Positions 41,515-50,379 of a stretch of 64,000 nucleotides of DNA are shown here, piece by piece. Position 1 is the first letter of the stretch. Every line of letters starts with the position of its first letter. The position numbers and the translations under genes were made by a program. The notes beneath the pieces are model-generated. The model made no database searches and was not told the origin of the DNA. It saw only the letters and a list, made by a program, of their open reading frames with translations. The DNA comes from Actinoplanes aureus (GTDB taxonomy: Bacteria > Actinomycetota > Actinomycetes > Mycobacteriales > Micromonosporaceae), in the NCBI RefSeq assembly GCF_015704865.1, contig NZ_JADQTO010000035.1, positions 1-64,000 on the forward strand, read 5' to 3'.

Positions 41515-43587
41515 TCATTTGGTGTAGGTGAAGTACTTCCAGGCGCCGGCGGAGGTGTAGTTGACGGTGTCCCCGGACTTCCCGCGGAGGTATTCGGCTC
41601 GTACCCGGAATCGTTTGCCGACCCTGGCGCCGGTGACGAACGTGAAGGACGCCTTGCCGGTCGAGCTGAGCTTGGTGTTGCGGAACGACCAGAGTGTCCA
41701 CTTGCCGCCGGACCAGACCTCGATGGTGGTGCGTGCCTTGCGCCCCGGGTGGGGCGTCATGGTGTGTGTGATCAGTGGGTCCTTGGACTGCCGGAAGTAC
41801 CGGTATGTCGTTGAGCCGATCTTTTTGGTCTTGTAGTGGCGGGCCAGCGTCGTGCTCACGCCGACCTCGGTCCACAGGTCGAGCCGGGCGGAGCCGGGTT
41901 CGTAGGCGCCGTCACCGGTGAACCGGGTAGTGACCAGGGTGTTCCTGGTGACTTTGAGGGCGGCGACGACGTTGCCGGCGCTGTTCACGGTGGCCCGCTT
42001 GATCAGACGGTCAGGCTGGTCGGCGCCATGCGGGTCGGCCCAGATCTCCACGACCCGGTTCCGGTAGGGGGCGCCGAGCCTGGCGGTGAGGTTCACCGTG
42101 GCGCCGTAGGAGAGCACTCCCGTCTTCGGGCTCCGCGCCAGGCTGAGCTGCGCTCGTGCCCGCGGGATGGCGATCCGCAATTCACCGGAGACGGCCGAGA
42201 ATCCGGGGGTGCCGGCGAAGGAGAAGGAGTAGCGGACAAGTCCGCCGTTCGGCGGGGTATCGGTCAGGGTGAAGCGGCCGCCGGCGTCGGTCGTCACGGC
42301 GCCCAACGGTGTGCCCGAGGGGGACTCGAGGTCGAACCGCCGCGTGGTCAGTACGGACCCCGCCGGTGGAAACACATTCCCGGCTGCCCCGATCACGCCG
42401 GTCATGGTGAGGGGCTTGCCCCGGGCCGGGGTGGAGGAAGGGCCCCAGTTCATGTAGACGGTCGGGTCCGGCACGGACGGGTCGTGGGAAGCCGGCGTGG
42501 TGCTGGGCGCGCTTGTCGACGGTGTGGGGTCCGGCAGTTCCGGGTCCGGGTCGTTGAGGGTGATCAGCCAGTACGCGGGACCGGGGGCGTTGGTGACAGC
42601 GAACAGGCGCGGGCCGCCGGGTTCCCACGCCAGACCACGGTCGGTCACACTGGGCGTGTTGAACTGACCGCTCACGTCCGGCAGGGCGTAGATCGCTTCA
42701 GGCTCGTCCGCACCCTCCCGGAACACATGGACGTTCTTCATCCCAGGCCAGTCGTGATCGATCGCGATCCGGCCGTCCTGCGCGACCTCGACAGCCCTGG
42801 CGCGCAACCCTGGATAGACCTTCTCCTTGGCCCCGTCGGCGACCCGGATGCGGAGGGTCTCGCTGGTCTGCTGAAGAACGTGACTGCCGTCGACGGACAG
42901 CGCCGAGTCGTTGGTGAACTTACTGAACACGTCTGTGTCCAGCTTCAGCTGCTCGGTGCCGGACGAGACGTCGAACACGCTGCTGTCACTGCCGCTGGTT
43001 TCGTCGTCCGTGGCGAGCACCAGGCCGGGCTGACCCGGCGCCACGGAAAGCAACGGTGCGCTGTAGAAACCGGCTCCATCGACAGAGCTGTCGTGGAGCC
43101 GGACCTCGGACGTAGCCAGATCTACCGAGCCCAGCCCTCCGCCATTAAGGACCCCGTCGACCTCCGCGGAGAACCACAGCTTGCCGTTGACGGGTGGTAC
43201 GACATCCCGCAGCTCCACAGCGTCACCGACCGGGTACCGCTTCGATTCTTTGAGCGTGTCGGTCGAGAACTCCACGATCGCGCGCGCCCCGGGCACGGCC
43301 GCGTAGAGGTCAGTGGAGTCCGGCGAAATCGCGAGACCCCACACCCCGGCAAGACCGCTCAACTCGGCGACCGGATGCCCCTGGTAGGTCCTCACCAGGA
43401 CCTTGCCGGCCAGCGGATCGCTGATGAAGACCCGCTTGTGCACCGCGTCGATGGTGATCTCACCGAACGACTTGAGAGGCAGCGCCTCGTCAGAGTCGGC
43501 GGAGGCGGTGCCGACGGTCAGACCGAAGCCCACGGCCGTGGCAGCGGCCAGGACAGTGGCCGCCATCGCGGCCCGGGACACACGCAT
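41515..43587 (-). CDS. Large secreted protein: beta-propeller-like N-terminus plus Ig-like C-terminal domains
   Basis: This 690-residue protein has a signal peptide (1-31, ending GTASA). The N-terminal half (about 35-350) has repeated beta-propeller-type strands (KSFGEITIDAVHKRVFISDP, GVWGLAISPDSTDLYAAVPG). A Pro/Ser/Thr linker (about 352-378) follows. The C-terminal half contains three or so Ig-like or stalk domains (AGGRFTLTDTPPNGGLVRYS, KVTRNTLVTTRFTGDGAYEP, GRKARTTIEVWSGGKWTLWS). No catalytic motif is seen. A surface or binding role is likely. GGAG lies before the ATG. Similar proteins are abundant in Micromonosporaceae. Confidence 0.75.
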   Translation of the reverse strand: MRVSRAAMAATVLAAATAVGFGLTVGTASADSDEALPLKSFGEITIDAVHKRVFISDPLAGKVLVRTYQGHPVAELSGLAGVWGLAISPDSTDLYAAVPGARAIVEFSTDTLKESKRYPVGDAVELRDVVPPVNGKLWFSAEVDGVLNGGGLGSVDLATSEVRLHDSSVDGAGFYSAPLLSVAPGQPGLVLATDDETSGSDSSVFDVSSGTEQLKLDTDVFSKFTNDSALSVDGSHVLQQTSETLRIRVADGAKEKVYPGLRARAVEVAQDGRIAIDHDWPGMKNVHVFREGADEPEAIYALPDVSGQFNTPSVTDRGLAWEPGGPRLFAVTNAPGPAYWLITLNDPDPELPDPTPSTSAPSTTPASHDPSVPDPTVYMNWGPSSTPARGKPLTMTGVIGAAGNVFPPAGSVLTTRRFDLESPSGTPLGAVTTDAGGRFTLTDTPPNGGLVRYSFSFAGTPGFSAVSGELRIAIPRARAQLSLARSPKTGVLSYGATVNLTARLGAPYRNRVVEIWADPHGADQPDRLIKRATVNSAGNVVAALKVTRNTLVTTRFTGDGAYEPGSARLDLWTEVGVSTTLARHYKTKKIGSTTYRYFRQSKDPLITHTMTPHPGRKARTTIEVWSGGKWTLWSFRNTKLSSTGKASFTFVTGARVGKRFRVRAEYLRGKSGDTVNYTSAGAWKYFTYTK

Positions 43588-44200
43588 GCCATCTCCGTAC
43601 TGATCAGGGCGGGGGCACTCCGCGTGAGGATCGTACGGACAAGATCAATACATCGGCATCAACCGAAAGTACGGGACCGTAGCGACGCGACGTGAACGGC
43701 CAGGGATCGGTGGAGAGACTCCCGGATCGTAGAAAGTTCCTGAAAGCACAGTCCCGGATGCCATCTCGCGCAACGGATGCATCCGTCCTCGTCGTCGGTG
43801 TAAGGCCACCGGCCCGTTCCGTTGACGACACTGGCAGAGGCTGGCGTTCCTGGCGAAGCTCGACAAGGTCGGCTTGCCGTTGTTGGCATGCCGCTGGAGC
43901 GTCGCCGGAGGCGCCTCAGCATGGGTCGACAACGGAATGCGTCCGGCCGCTCGCCGTGGCAAGCGGTGACGCGAACCAGGCCACAGAGTCGTCAGCGGAG
44001 CGAGAGCCGAGTGCGGCACACTCCCAAGCTGCACTTTGACCCCGATCGCACCCAGTGCCAGGTCGGCACGTACCTGCAGGAACGCCTCGGTCGATCGCAG
44101 TCCACCAACCGGCCAACTCGGTGAGGGGGGCGCAGCTACCAGGTTTTCCGGCAGCCGCCGACCCGTCGGGAGGGACGCAAGGTGATCATGCAGACGCCAC
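43588..44200. other. Stretch without a recognised gene
   Basis: About 610 bases between two leftward genes. It should contain the promoter for the gene at 41515-43587. No repeat, terminator or convincing frame was seen. Confidence 0.4.
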
Positions 44201-45172
44201 TCAGCGTTCCGCGCCTAAGCCTGGATGGGCCGGGCCGCCGAGGTCGGCGGAGATCCGGTCGACCACCGTCCAGTAGGCGGTGCCGTCCGAGCCGACCTCC
44301 GGCTCCTCCTCGTACATCATGTCCCAGGAGACGGCCATGCCGGCGACCGCCTCAGCGGTCGACGCCCATTCGTCGCCGGTCAGCGTGACAGTCGTTCGGC
44401 CTCCGCTGGTCTGCTGCCGCAGGCTGGCACTGATCCGGCGCAGACGGTCGCGGATCTCCTGCTGGGAGCCGTCGAAGTCGTGGTCGGCGCCGTCGTCCCC
44501 GCCGTCGAGCACCTCGGTCACCAGCCGCCACTGCCGGACCGACAGCCTGACCGGATATCGGCGAGCGGGAACGACGCCCAACTCCTGGACCGCGGCCAGA
44601 TCGGTCGCCTCGCGCAGGTCCACCAGCCCGGCGGCGACGGTGAACTCGCACCACTGCGTCCACTCGGTCACGTCCGCATCCCACGGCGTGGTGTGCACCC
44701 GCCAGCGGTAGGACTCGCCCGGGCCGAGTCCGGCGCCCAGGCCGATCTCCTGCGCCTCCAGGGCGAAGGTCCGGTCGGCGCTCGCCTCCCGGGAGCCCAT
44801 GATCGGATCCTCTGACCCGTCCAGGTGCTGCCACTCGAAGGTGACCTCGGGCGGCGCCGGCCGGTCCGCGGGGAAAATGATCGACAAAGCTGGGCCGGTG
44901 GTGTCGACGACCGGGCGGGCCGGGCCGCTCGCGCAGCCCGGCACGCCGTTGGTGGCCAGCAGGGTGGGAGGATGTGCCACCCCTATCGGGGCGGGCACTG
45001 CCTCGCCCGTGCCGTAGGAGACCGAGCAGAATACCGCCGGATCGGTCAGGCACTGGGCGAACAGATCGGCGTCCCGGTCCGCGGGTTCGTACCCCCGGAC
45101 CGGCAGCACTGCGGCGGTGGCTGCCAGCACCACGGCGACCCCGGCCGCCCGCCGCGCCGATTTGTTGATCAT
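44201..45172 (-). CDS. Secreted hypothetical protein
   Basis: The predicted protein has 323 residues. The N-terminal segment MINKSARRAAGVAVVLAATA is a signal peptide or anchor. The central part (about 90-185) looks like a fibronectin/Ig-type domain: PEVTFEWQHLDGSEDP and GESYRWRVHTTPWDADVTEW. The C-terminal part is acidic and helical (QWRLVTEVLDGGDDGADHDF, EEEPEVGSDGTAYWTVVDRI). Three to four cysteines fit an exported protein. Family not recognised. Confidence 0.6.
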   Translation of the reverse strand: MINKSARRAAGVAVVLAATAAVLPVRGYEPADRDADLFAQCLTDPAVFCSVSYGTGEAVPAPIGVAHPPTLLATNGVPGCASGPARPVVDTTGPALSIIFPADRPAPPEVTFEWQHLDGSEDPIMGSREASADRTFALEAQEIGLGAGLGPGESYRWRVHTTPWDADVTEWTQWCEFTVAAGLVDLREATDLAAVQELGVVPARRYPVRLSVRQWRLVTEVLDGGDDGADHDFDGSQQEIRDRLRRISASLRQQTSGGRTTVTLTGDEWASTAEAVAGMAVSWDMMYEEEPEVGSDGTAYWTVVDRISADLGGPAHPGLGAER

Positions 45173-45557
45173 CGGCGCAGCTTAGATCCTGGTCAGGCCG
45201 GTTCGACAAGCAGCCGGTCCAAGCCGTGAGGTTCTCCCCCGAGCGACATCCGTCGCGGTTGACCCCCATGCCACCTCGATCGACGGACTGCCTGCGCGGC
45301 AGGACCATCGCCCAGGTCAGCACAGCCGAACCCTCGCTGCCAGAAAATCACACGTGGTCCCCCTGGGTCGCTCCACAGTCGCTCCACAGGCCGCTGAACC
45401 TGACGATTCCGCGCCTCTCCGTGCAGGCGAATTGGGCGCCAAGGCCCCCAGGGAAAGCACGCGAATCGCCACGCTACAGGCCCTTGACCTGCAACAACGC
45501 GCCGGCATGGGTATACCGATGGGTTCCTCCATCGTCCACCGGTACGCTGTCTGCTGC
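45173..45557. other. Intergenic stretch upstream of tRNA-Lys
   Basis: About 385 bases. The last 20 bases (CGGTACGCTG at about 45540, before the tRNA) resemble the flank of the tRNA remnant at 2758 and probably hold the tRNA promoter. Nothing else is seen. Confidence 0.45.
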
Positions 45558-45629
45558 GGGCCGCTAGCTCAATGGCAGAGCTGAGGACTTTTAATCCTTA
45601 GGTTCCGGGTTCGAATCCCGGGCGGCCCA
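45558..45629 (+). tRNA. tRNA-Lys (anticodon TTT)
   Basis: The cloverleaf folds completely. The acceptor GGGCCGC pairs with GCGGCCC. The anticodon stem GAGGA/TCCTT closes the loop CTTTTAA, with anticodon TTT. The T-arm is CCGGG-TTCGAAT-CCCGG, followed by discriminator A and then CC. It is the integration site of the element whose integrase gene ends 94 bases downstream. The 3' half is likely supplied by the element (attL). Confidence 0.95.
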
Positions 45630-45722
45630 CCGCTGTGAACTGGGAAAACATTAGAATCTGGGTTAACTTCCGCCGTTTTTTGCGCGCCGGTTGGGCGCTT
45701 TGTGGAGCGACCGGACGTCGGT

Positions 45723-47186
45723 TCAGCCCGCTTCGCGGTTCATTCGGGGTATCAGTGCGGCCGCGGCCTCGGCCTTTGAGCGTTCGGTTTCCAGTTCTTG
45801 AATCACCGAGGTGTAGGTGTCCGAGGTGATGGTGATGGTGGAGTGGCCGAGCATCTCTTTGATGTCTTGCAGGTCGGAGCCGGAGGCCTTGAGGAAGGTC
45901 GCGGCGCAGTGTCGCAGGTCGTGTAGCCGGATCGGTGGGAGGCCGGATTTCTCGATGAGGTCGTCGAAGCGTTTGGTGACGGTGTCGGGGTGCCAGGGCC
46001 TTCCGTTGGGCTGGACGTAGACCAGGCCGGTGCGGGGCCACGCGGGCCCGCTGACCAGTTGCCAGCGTGCGCGCCGGGCGAGGTGGCTGCGAGTGATCGC
46101 GGTGGTGGTCTGGTCGAGGGTGATCGTGCGGTCGCCGGCTTCGGACTTAACCTTTTTGGTGACCGGCTGGTAGCCGACGGTGGTGATTTGCTGGCTGATG
46201 ACAGCGGTGCCGGTCTCGAGGTCGAGGTCGAGGTCGCGGATGCCGATGGCTTCACCGCGGCGTAGCCCTCGGTAGAGCATGAGTGCGTACATCGGATAAA
46301 GCACGAGGTCGTGGTCTTCGGCGTAGTCGAGGAACCGTCCGGCCTGCTCCGGAGTCCACACCATCACCGGGCTCGGCCGCAGTCCGGTGGCCTTCCAATG
46401 CTTGACGGCCGCCGCCGTCCACACCCGGGCCTTAGGGCGTTTGCCCGAGGCCAGTTCGACGTGGGCGGCAGGGTTGAACTCGATGAGCCGGTGCACGCGG
46501 ATCGCGTCGTTGAGCGCTTTGCGCAGAGTGGCGCGGATCCGCTGCATGCTGGCGGGACCGGTGGTGCGCTGCCCCTTGACGCTGGCGCGGACGGCTGGGT
46601 TATCGCTGTCACGGGCGGTCTCGATCGCGATGTTGCGGTCGGTGATCGCGGCGAACATGGCGCTGACGTGCCCGACCCGCAGTTTCTCGACCGGGATATG
46701 GCCGAGGTGGGGCTCGAGATGGTTGCGGATATGGCTGCCGTAGGACAGGTATGTGCTCGACGCGACGCGTCGGCCGGTGAGCCATTCGCAGAGGTAGTCG
46801 CCGAGCAGGACCGCGGTGGTCGCGGGGATGCCGGCTTTGACCCGCCGGGCGATCATGTTGCGGTCGGGCAGCGGGTGGGCGGGTTTGAGGGCGTGAAGCA
46901 GGTCGCCGATCTCGGTCGCGAGATCGGCGTTGTCGCCGGCGAGAGCGAGTAGGCCGAGCACGTTGTCGCGTTCGGTCGCGGCGGCGTCGCGGCTTTCGAA
47001 TCGGTAGCGGCGCATCGGGCGCCGCTTGCCGTCGGCGGTCTTGGGCAGTTCGATCTGGTAGGCCCAGCGGCCGTGGCTAGGGTGCCAGGCACCGCTGGTG
47101 CGGCGCAGCTTCGGGCATCGGCTGCTGAGTCGTTTGCCGGTCTCGTCCTTGCAGCCGCAGGTCTTGAAGACGGAGCCTTCCGCCAT
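45723..47186 (-). CDS. int: Tyrosine recombinase (ICE integrase)
   Basis: The predicted protein has 487 residues. An N-terminal Cys-containing stretch (KTCGCKDETGKRLSSRCPKL) and an AP2-like/arm-binding region precede a core-binding SAM-like domain (about 130-260). The catalytic domain has all expected residues: Arg in LYRGLRRGEAIGI, the Lys-bearing beta hairpin VTKKVKSEAGDR, H-x-x-R in HDLRHCAATFL, His in MLGHSTITIT and the nucleophile Tyr in SDTYTS. It integrates and, with the excisionase, excises the element at tRNA-Lys. GGAGG lies before the ATG. The gene reads toward the tRNA, as in other tRNA-integrated elements. Confidence 0.93.
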   Translation of the reverse strand: MAEGSVFKTCGCKDETGKRLSSRCPKLRRTSGAWHPSHGRWAYQIELPKTADGKRRPMRRYRFESRDAAATERDNVLGLLALAGDNADLATEIGDLLHALKPAHPLPDRNMIARRVKAGIPATTAVLLGDYLCEWLTGRRVASSTYLSYGSHIRNHLEPHLGHIPVEKLRVGHVSAMFAAITDRNIAIETARDSDNPAVRASVKGQRTTGPASMQRIRATLRKALNDAIRVHRLIEFNPAAHVELASGKRPKARVWTAAAVKHWKATGLRPSPVMVWTPEQAGRFLDYAEDHDLVLYPMYALMLYRGLRRGEAIGIRDLDLDLETGTAVISQQITTVGYQPVTKKVKSEAGDRTITLDQTTTAITRSHLARRARWQLVSGPAWPRTGLVYVQPNGRPWHPDTVTKRFDDLIEKSGLPPIRLHDLRHCAATFLKASGSDLQDIKEMLGHSTITITSDTYTSVIQELETERSKAEAAAALIPRMNREAG

Positions 47187-47286
47187 GGTGTGGTTCCTCC
47201 AGTGTGCAGGCAGGTGGGGGAGCGGCCTCGACCGATCCGAGGCTGCGGATTACATGGGTTGATCCACGCTCGATTGCCGTTGTTGA

Positions 47287-47571
47287 TCAAGTCGTCGGGC
47301 GACGTTGCTCGTCGACGGTTTCGACGGGCAGGTGCAAGGCGGTGAGAATCGCCGCGACGGGCACCCGGTAGCGGGCTCCGATACGGAGTACGGGGACCGG
47401 GAAGGCGCCGCGTTGGACGAGTTCGTAGGCCGCGGACCGGCCGATGCCGAAGATCGCCGCGGCGGTGGGCACGTCGGTGACCGGGCCGAGCGCGCGGATT
47501 CGTGCCGGTGTCCAGCCGGCGGCCGTCAGCGCGGCACCGGGAGCGTCGTCGGTGGTGGGGACCGAGTTCAT
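47287..47571 (-). CDS. HTH excisionase-like protein
   Basis: This 94-residue protein has a MerR/AlpA-type helix-turn-helix: VPTAAAIFGIGRSAAYELVQ followed by the wing RGAFPVPVLRIGARYRVPVA. This is the standard excisionase motif of actinobacterial ICEs. It starts inside the stop of the upstream gene (ATGA overlap) and lies 100 bases before int, so xis and int are probably co-transcribed. It would bind the att sites and direct excision. Confidence 0.85.
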   Translation of the reverse strand: MNSVPTTDDAPGAALTAAGWTPARIRALGPVTDVPTAAAIFGIGRSAAYELVQRGAFPVPVLRIGARYRVPVAAILTALHLPVETVDEQRRPTT

Positions 47572-47981
47572 GCTGCTCGGTTTCCCCGGCATGCTTCGAC
47601 ACGTCGGGAGGTCACCGACTGCAGCGAGCGCTGGGCGGGGTCGTCGGCGGGTGCCGTGATCGCGGTGGGAAAGGTGAGGCAGCCGGTTCGGAGGCGGCCG
47701 AGCGCGGCGATGAGCTGCCCGATGCCGGCGTGGACGGCGTACCGGTCGTTGAGGGCGGTGACCGGCACGCTGACGGCGACGGCCCACCGGTACGGCAGGA
47801 CCTGCAGGCCGAGCCGGGCTGGTAGGCCGGCGCCGTCGCGGCGGTTGAGGGCACCACGGCGGACGAGAGCGCGGATCTCCGCCCGGACCGTGCCGGCAGC
47901 GATCGAGGCGTGGTCGGCGCTGGGGCGTATAAGGGTCGCGAAGCGACGGTGGTGCAGGGAGGACGCGGGGGTCCCGGTCAT
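47568..47981 (-). CDS. Hypothetical ICE protein upstream of xis
   Basis: The predicted protein has 137 residues. It is basic and begins MTGTPASSLHHRRFATLIRP. A helix-turn-helix-like run (TVRAEIRALVRRGALNRRDG) precedes a beta-rich part (YRWAVAVSVPVTALNDRYAV). It is translationally coupled to the excisionase gene by ATGA overlap. Proteins of this type recur beside int/xis in actinobacterial elements without an assigned role. A regulator of excision is possible (inference). Confidence 0.55.
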   Translation of the reverse strand: MTGTPASSLHHRRFATLIRPSADHASIAAGTVRAEIRALVRRGALNRRDGAGLPARLGLQVLPYRWAVAVSVPVTALNDRYAVHAGIGQLIAALGRLRTGCLTFPTAITAPADDPAQRSLQSVTSRRVEACRGNRAA

Positions 47982-48283
47982 GGCATGCCTTTCGGAGAAC
48001 GAGAGAGCCGGGCGGGCACCCCGTGCGAAGGGGCACCCGCCCGGCGGACGGAAGGAAACGAAACCGACGGTCGGCGATTGCCGCGGCACCCGTTCACCGC
48101 GATCCCCCTGATCGGTGCGTCCGGTGAGCCGGTGTGTGTGCCGGGGAAATTGCCTGATCAGGGTGCGGCGGCGGTGCACTTGATCTGTGTCGCGGTGTCG
48201 CGGTTCATGGTGTGGCACCGGTTCGGACCCGGTGCCGGCGCGCGTATCGCGCACGCCGCCGCACCACTTGTTAGGGGTAGAAC
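47982..48283. promoter_or_regulatory. Divergent intergenic region of the ICE with hairpins
   Basis: About 300 bases separate the leftward xis/int unit from a rightward gene. GCCGGGCGGG-x2-CCCC and GGGG-x2-CCCGCCCGGC form a long interrupted stem at 48008-48045. GGCACCGG ... CCCGGTGCC forms another at about 48214-48237. These could be operators, an attenuator or part of oriT; no -10/-35 pair is obvious. Confidence 0.4.
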
Positions 48284-48703
48284 ATGGATGCTGTGAGCGC
48301 CGATCCGCCAAGCGCGGTCGCCGCCGAGCCGGTGGACGTGGCAGCACCGACGGACGTGGTCACGATCGATCCGGAGGATGAGCGCGTGGTGCCCGAGGCG
48401 TTGACCCGGCTCGTCGCCACGGCCCGGTTCACGCTACGGGCGGTGGAGATCAACGCGAGCTATCCGGCGTTGGACGCTGTGGCCGCGATGGAGCAGACCA
48501 CGGAGGTGCTGCACCGCCTCGGCGGCCACTTCGATCTGTACGTGGGGGACTTCTCCGCAGCGGGTGGGACGGCGATGCGCCGGGCCCGCGATCTGCTGCG
48601 ACAGGTCCGGTCGGAGCTGAGCGACGCCCGCAACCACCTCACGATCGACAGCGAGTCATCGCCGGTGATCCAGGTGATCGAAGCGGAGCCGATCGGGGTG
48701 TAA
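48284..48703 (+). CDS. Hypothetical ICE protein
   Basis: The predicted protein has 139 residues. After an acidic Ala/Pro/Val-rich N-terminus (about 1-40) it is helical (LTRLVATARFTLRAVEINAS, AMRRARDLLRQVRSELSDAR). There is no signal peptide or transmembrane segment. AGGGGTAG precedes the ATG, and a strong hairpin follows the stop. The family is not recognised. Its location next to xis/int suggests an element maintenance or regulatory role. Confidence 0.55.
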   Translation: MDAVSADPPSAVAAEPVDVAAPTDVVTIDPEDERVVPEALTRLVATARFTLRAVEINASYPALDAVAAMEQTTEVLHRLGGHFDLYVGDFSAAGGTAMRRARDLLRQVRSELSDARNHLTIDSESSPVIQVIEAEPIGV

Positions 48704-48722
48704 ACGGCCCAGTAGTAGCGAG

Positions 48723-48760
48723 GAAGGGCTCGCCCGCACCAGTGTGCCGGGCGGCCCTTC
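48723..48760 (+). terminator. Hairpin terminator
   Basis: GAAGGGC-T-CGCCCG pairs with CGGGCG-GCCCTTC (one bulged base) 20 bases after the stop at 48703. It lacks a T-run, as is common in actinobacteria. Confidence 0.65.
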
Positions 48761-49031
48761 GGCGTTCGCGTCACTGGCCGGGACGCGTAACAGCATCTAT
48801 GGACACGGACCCTCCTCGGCCGTGGCCACGTAGATCAGGACACCTTCCTCCCTTCCTTCGGGCTTTCGGTGGGCCTGCTGATCACGGTGGTGCCTGCCAG
48901 CGATGGCGGGCCGTGTGTTCTAGTGCCGTGGTCGTGGCGGAGCCGGCTGGGCCGGGACCAGCCGGGCCGCGGTGGTCGGGAGGCGACGATCCGCCACCCG
49001 GCCGCGCGGAGGCTGGCCCCGGACTCGTCCT

Positions 49032-49214
49032 GGCGGCAATACCTTCGTGTTCCGTAACCTCTTCAACAGCCAGGATCTGAGCGCTTCCGACAAGAACCAG
49101 TACTCGGGCGGCGGATATCGGGTCTACTCCGCTCCGATCAACTCCTTCGACCGGACCCACGTCTGGCGCTTCGACCGCCCCGGCGCCGCCTGCGCTGTGA
49201 TCCGTCGGGACTGA
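49032..49214 (+). pseudogene. C-terminal fragment of an unknown protein
   Basis: The frame ending at 49214 has about 60 residues of natural-looking sequence (GGNTFVFRNLFNSQDLSASD, YRVYSAPINSFDRTHVWRFD, AACAVIRRD) preceded by Arg-rich shadow sequence and no start. It is probably the surviving tail of a gene. The family is unknown. The rest of 48761-49418 shows nothing. Confidence 0.35.
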
Positions 49215-49418
49215 TCGGGTCGGGTCGCCGCATCTCGGAAACGGTGACCCGACCCGGCCTGTCAACCTCAGGCCCGCTGGGACGGGCCGAGTTTGACGCC
49301 GCTGATGTCGCCCCGGGCTTCACCCGGCGGGTCGGCTGACTGACAGACGGGGCGGTGGTTGCCGCATAGGCTCCGCCTGTCGTGGCGCACGGCGTTGCGC
49401 CCGTGGCTGGAGGTAGCC

Positions 49419-49853
49419 ATGCGTAGGACCCTGACCGTTCTCGCCGTCTCTGTCCTGACTTCGTCCACTGTGCTGCTTGCCCCGGCGAGCGCCGCGACCG
49501 CGGTTGCGGGCCTGACGGTCACCGCCCGTTCGGCGGCACGCCAGGCGGGTGGCGCGGGCGTGACCCTGACCGGCACCTACCGATGCGGCCCGTTCAGCGG
49601 CGGCGTGCCGGATCGCGGCGTCATTGACTTCACCGTCAGCCAGACCCGTGGCGGCGTCACGGTCAACGGGTACGGCTACCTAGAGCCGGCCGCCTGCGAC
49701 GGCGCCGCCCACCGGTACACCGTCGAGGTCACCGCCGTCAGCGAGCCCGGCTTCCGGCGCGGACCGGCGAAATGGAGCGCATCCGGATATGTCGAGGGTG
49801 ACGGTGGCGTGCAGAACGGCTTCGTGCCCCCGACGCCGATCCAGATTCGGTAA
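49419..49853 (+). CDS. Small secreted beta-sandwich-like protein
   Basis: The predicted protein has 144 residues. It has a signal peptide (MRRTLTVLAVSVLTSSTVLL, ending ASAA). The mature domain has Ig-like strands (GVTLTGTYRCGPFSGG, IDFTVSQTRGGVTVNGYGYL, HRYTVEVTAVSEPGF) with one cysteine pair. GGAGG lies before ATG 49419, which is therefore preferred over the longer frame at 49359. Possible roles are extracellular binding or adhesion; the function is not recognised. Confidence 0.65.
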   Translation: MRRTLTVLAVSVLTSSTVLLAPASAATAVAGLTVTARSAARQAGGAGVTLTGTYRCGPFSGGVPDRGVIDFTVSQTRGGVTVNGYGYLEPAACDGAAHRYTVEVTAVSEPGFRRGPAKWSASGYVEGDGGVQNGFVPPTPIQIR

Positions 49854-49926
49854 CGGCTCTGAGTTGACAGCGATCCGGGCAAATAATCCATATCGCTGGC
49901 GCCGGTGATGCCCGAAGGGGGTGGCC

Positions 49927-49955
49927 AGCGCACACAAACCCGCTTTGTGTGCGCT
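49927..49955. terminator. Bidirectional terminator hairpin
   Basis: A perfect 12-bp stem AGCGCACACAAA / TTTGTGTGCGCT with loop CCCGC lies between two convergent transcription units: the secreted protein and the leftward DNA-modification operon. Confidence 0.7.
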
Positions 49956-49979
49956 GCCTGCCTCATAGCGGCAAAGGGG

Positions 49980-50379
49980 CTACACGCTCGGGCAACGTGT
50001 GCGCCGATCGCCCCTCGCGCAGCGCCAACAGGGGCGTGCGGCGACGCGAACGGCGTCGGCGACCGCTGTCCAGACGCTGGAGTTACGGCCGGTGATGCCG
50101 GCGCGTTTACCCGCGTTGCTGATGTCCTGGCAGGGGAACCCGGCGGTGACGATGTCGACCGGCTCGACCTTGGTCCAGTCGACGGCGCGGATGTCGCCGA
50201 GGTTGACGACGCCCGGCCACCGCTCGGCGAGGACTTTTGCTCGCGTGCGAGTCGGTTTCCGCGTACCAGCAGAGGCGGCCGCCGAGGACCGCTTCGACGG
50301 CGAGGTCGAGGCCGCCGAACCCGGTACAAAGTGACCCGATCCGGAGCTGGGCGGGTCGGGCTGCGGACGGCTCAATCAC
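49980..50379 (-). pseudogene. Truncated, frameshifted C5-cytosine DNA methyltransferase
   Basis: Motif I (RIGSLCTGFGGLDLAVEAVL) lies in the first frame from GTG 50379. After a one-base shift at a run of four T (50235-50238), the second frame gives VLAERWPGVVNLGDIRAVDW and the catalytic motif IV TAGFPCQDISNAGKRAGI. The sequence then ends after about 132 residues. Later motifs (VI-X) and the recognition domain are missing. The GTG overlaps the stop of the PAPS-reductase-like gene, so it was the last gene of the modification operon. Confidence 0.8.

Noticed and set aside
39863..41875. 670-codon minus-strand frame
   Set aside because: Antisense to the MFS transporter; Gln/Arg/Gly/His-rich shadow composition.
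41836..43695. 619-codon plus-strand frame
   Set aside because: Antisense to the secreted beta-propeller protein.
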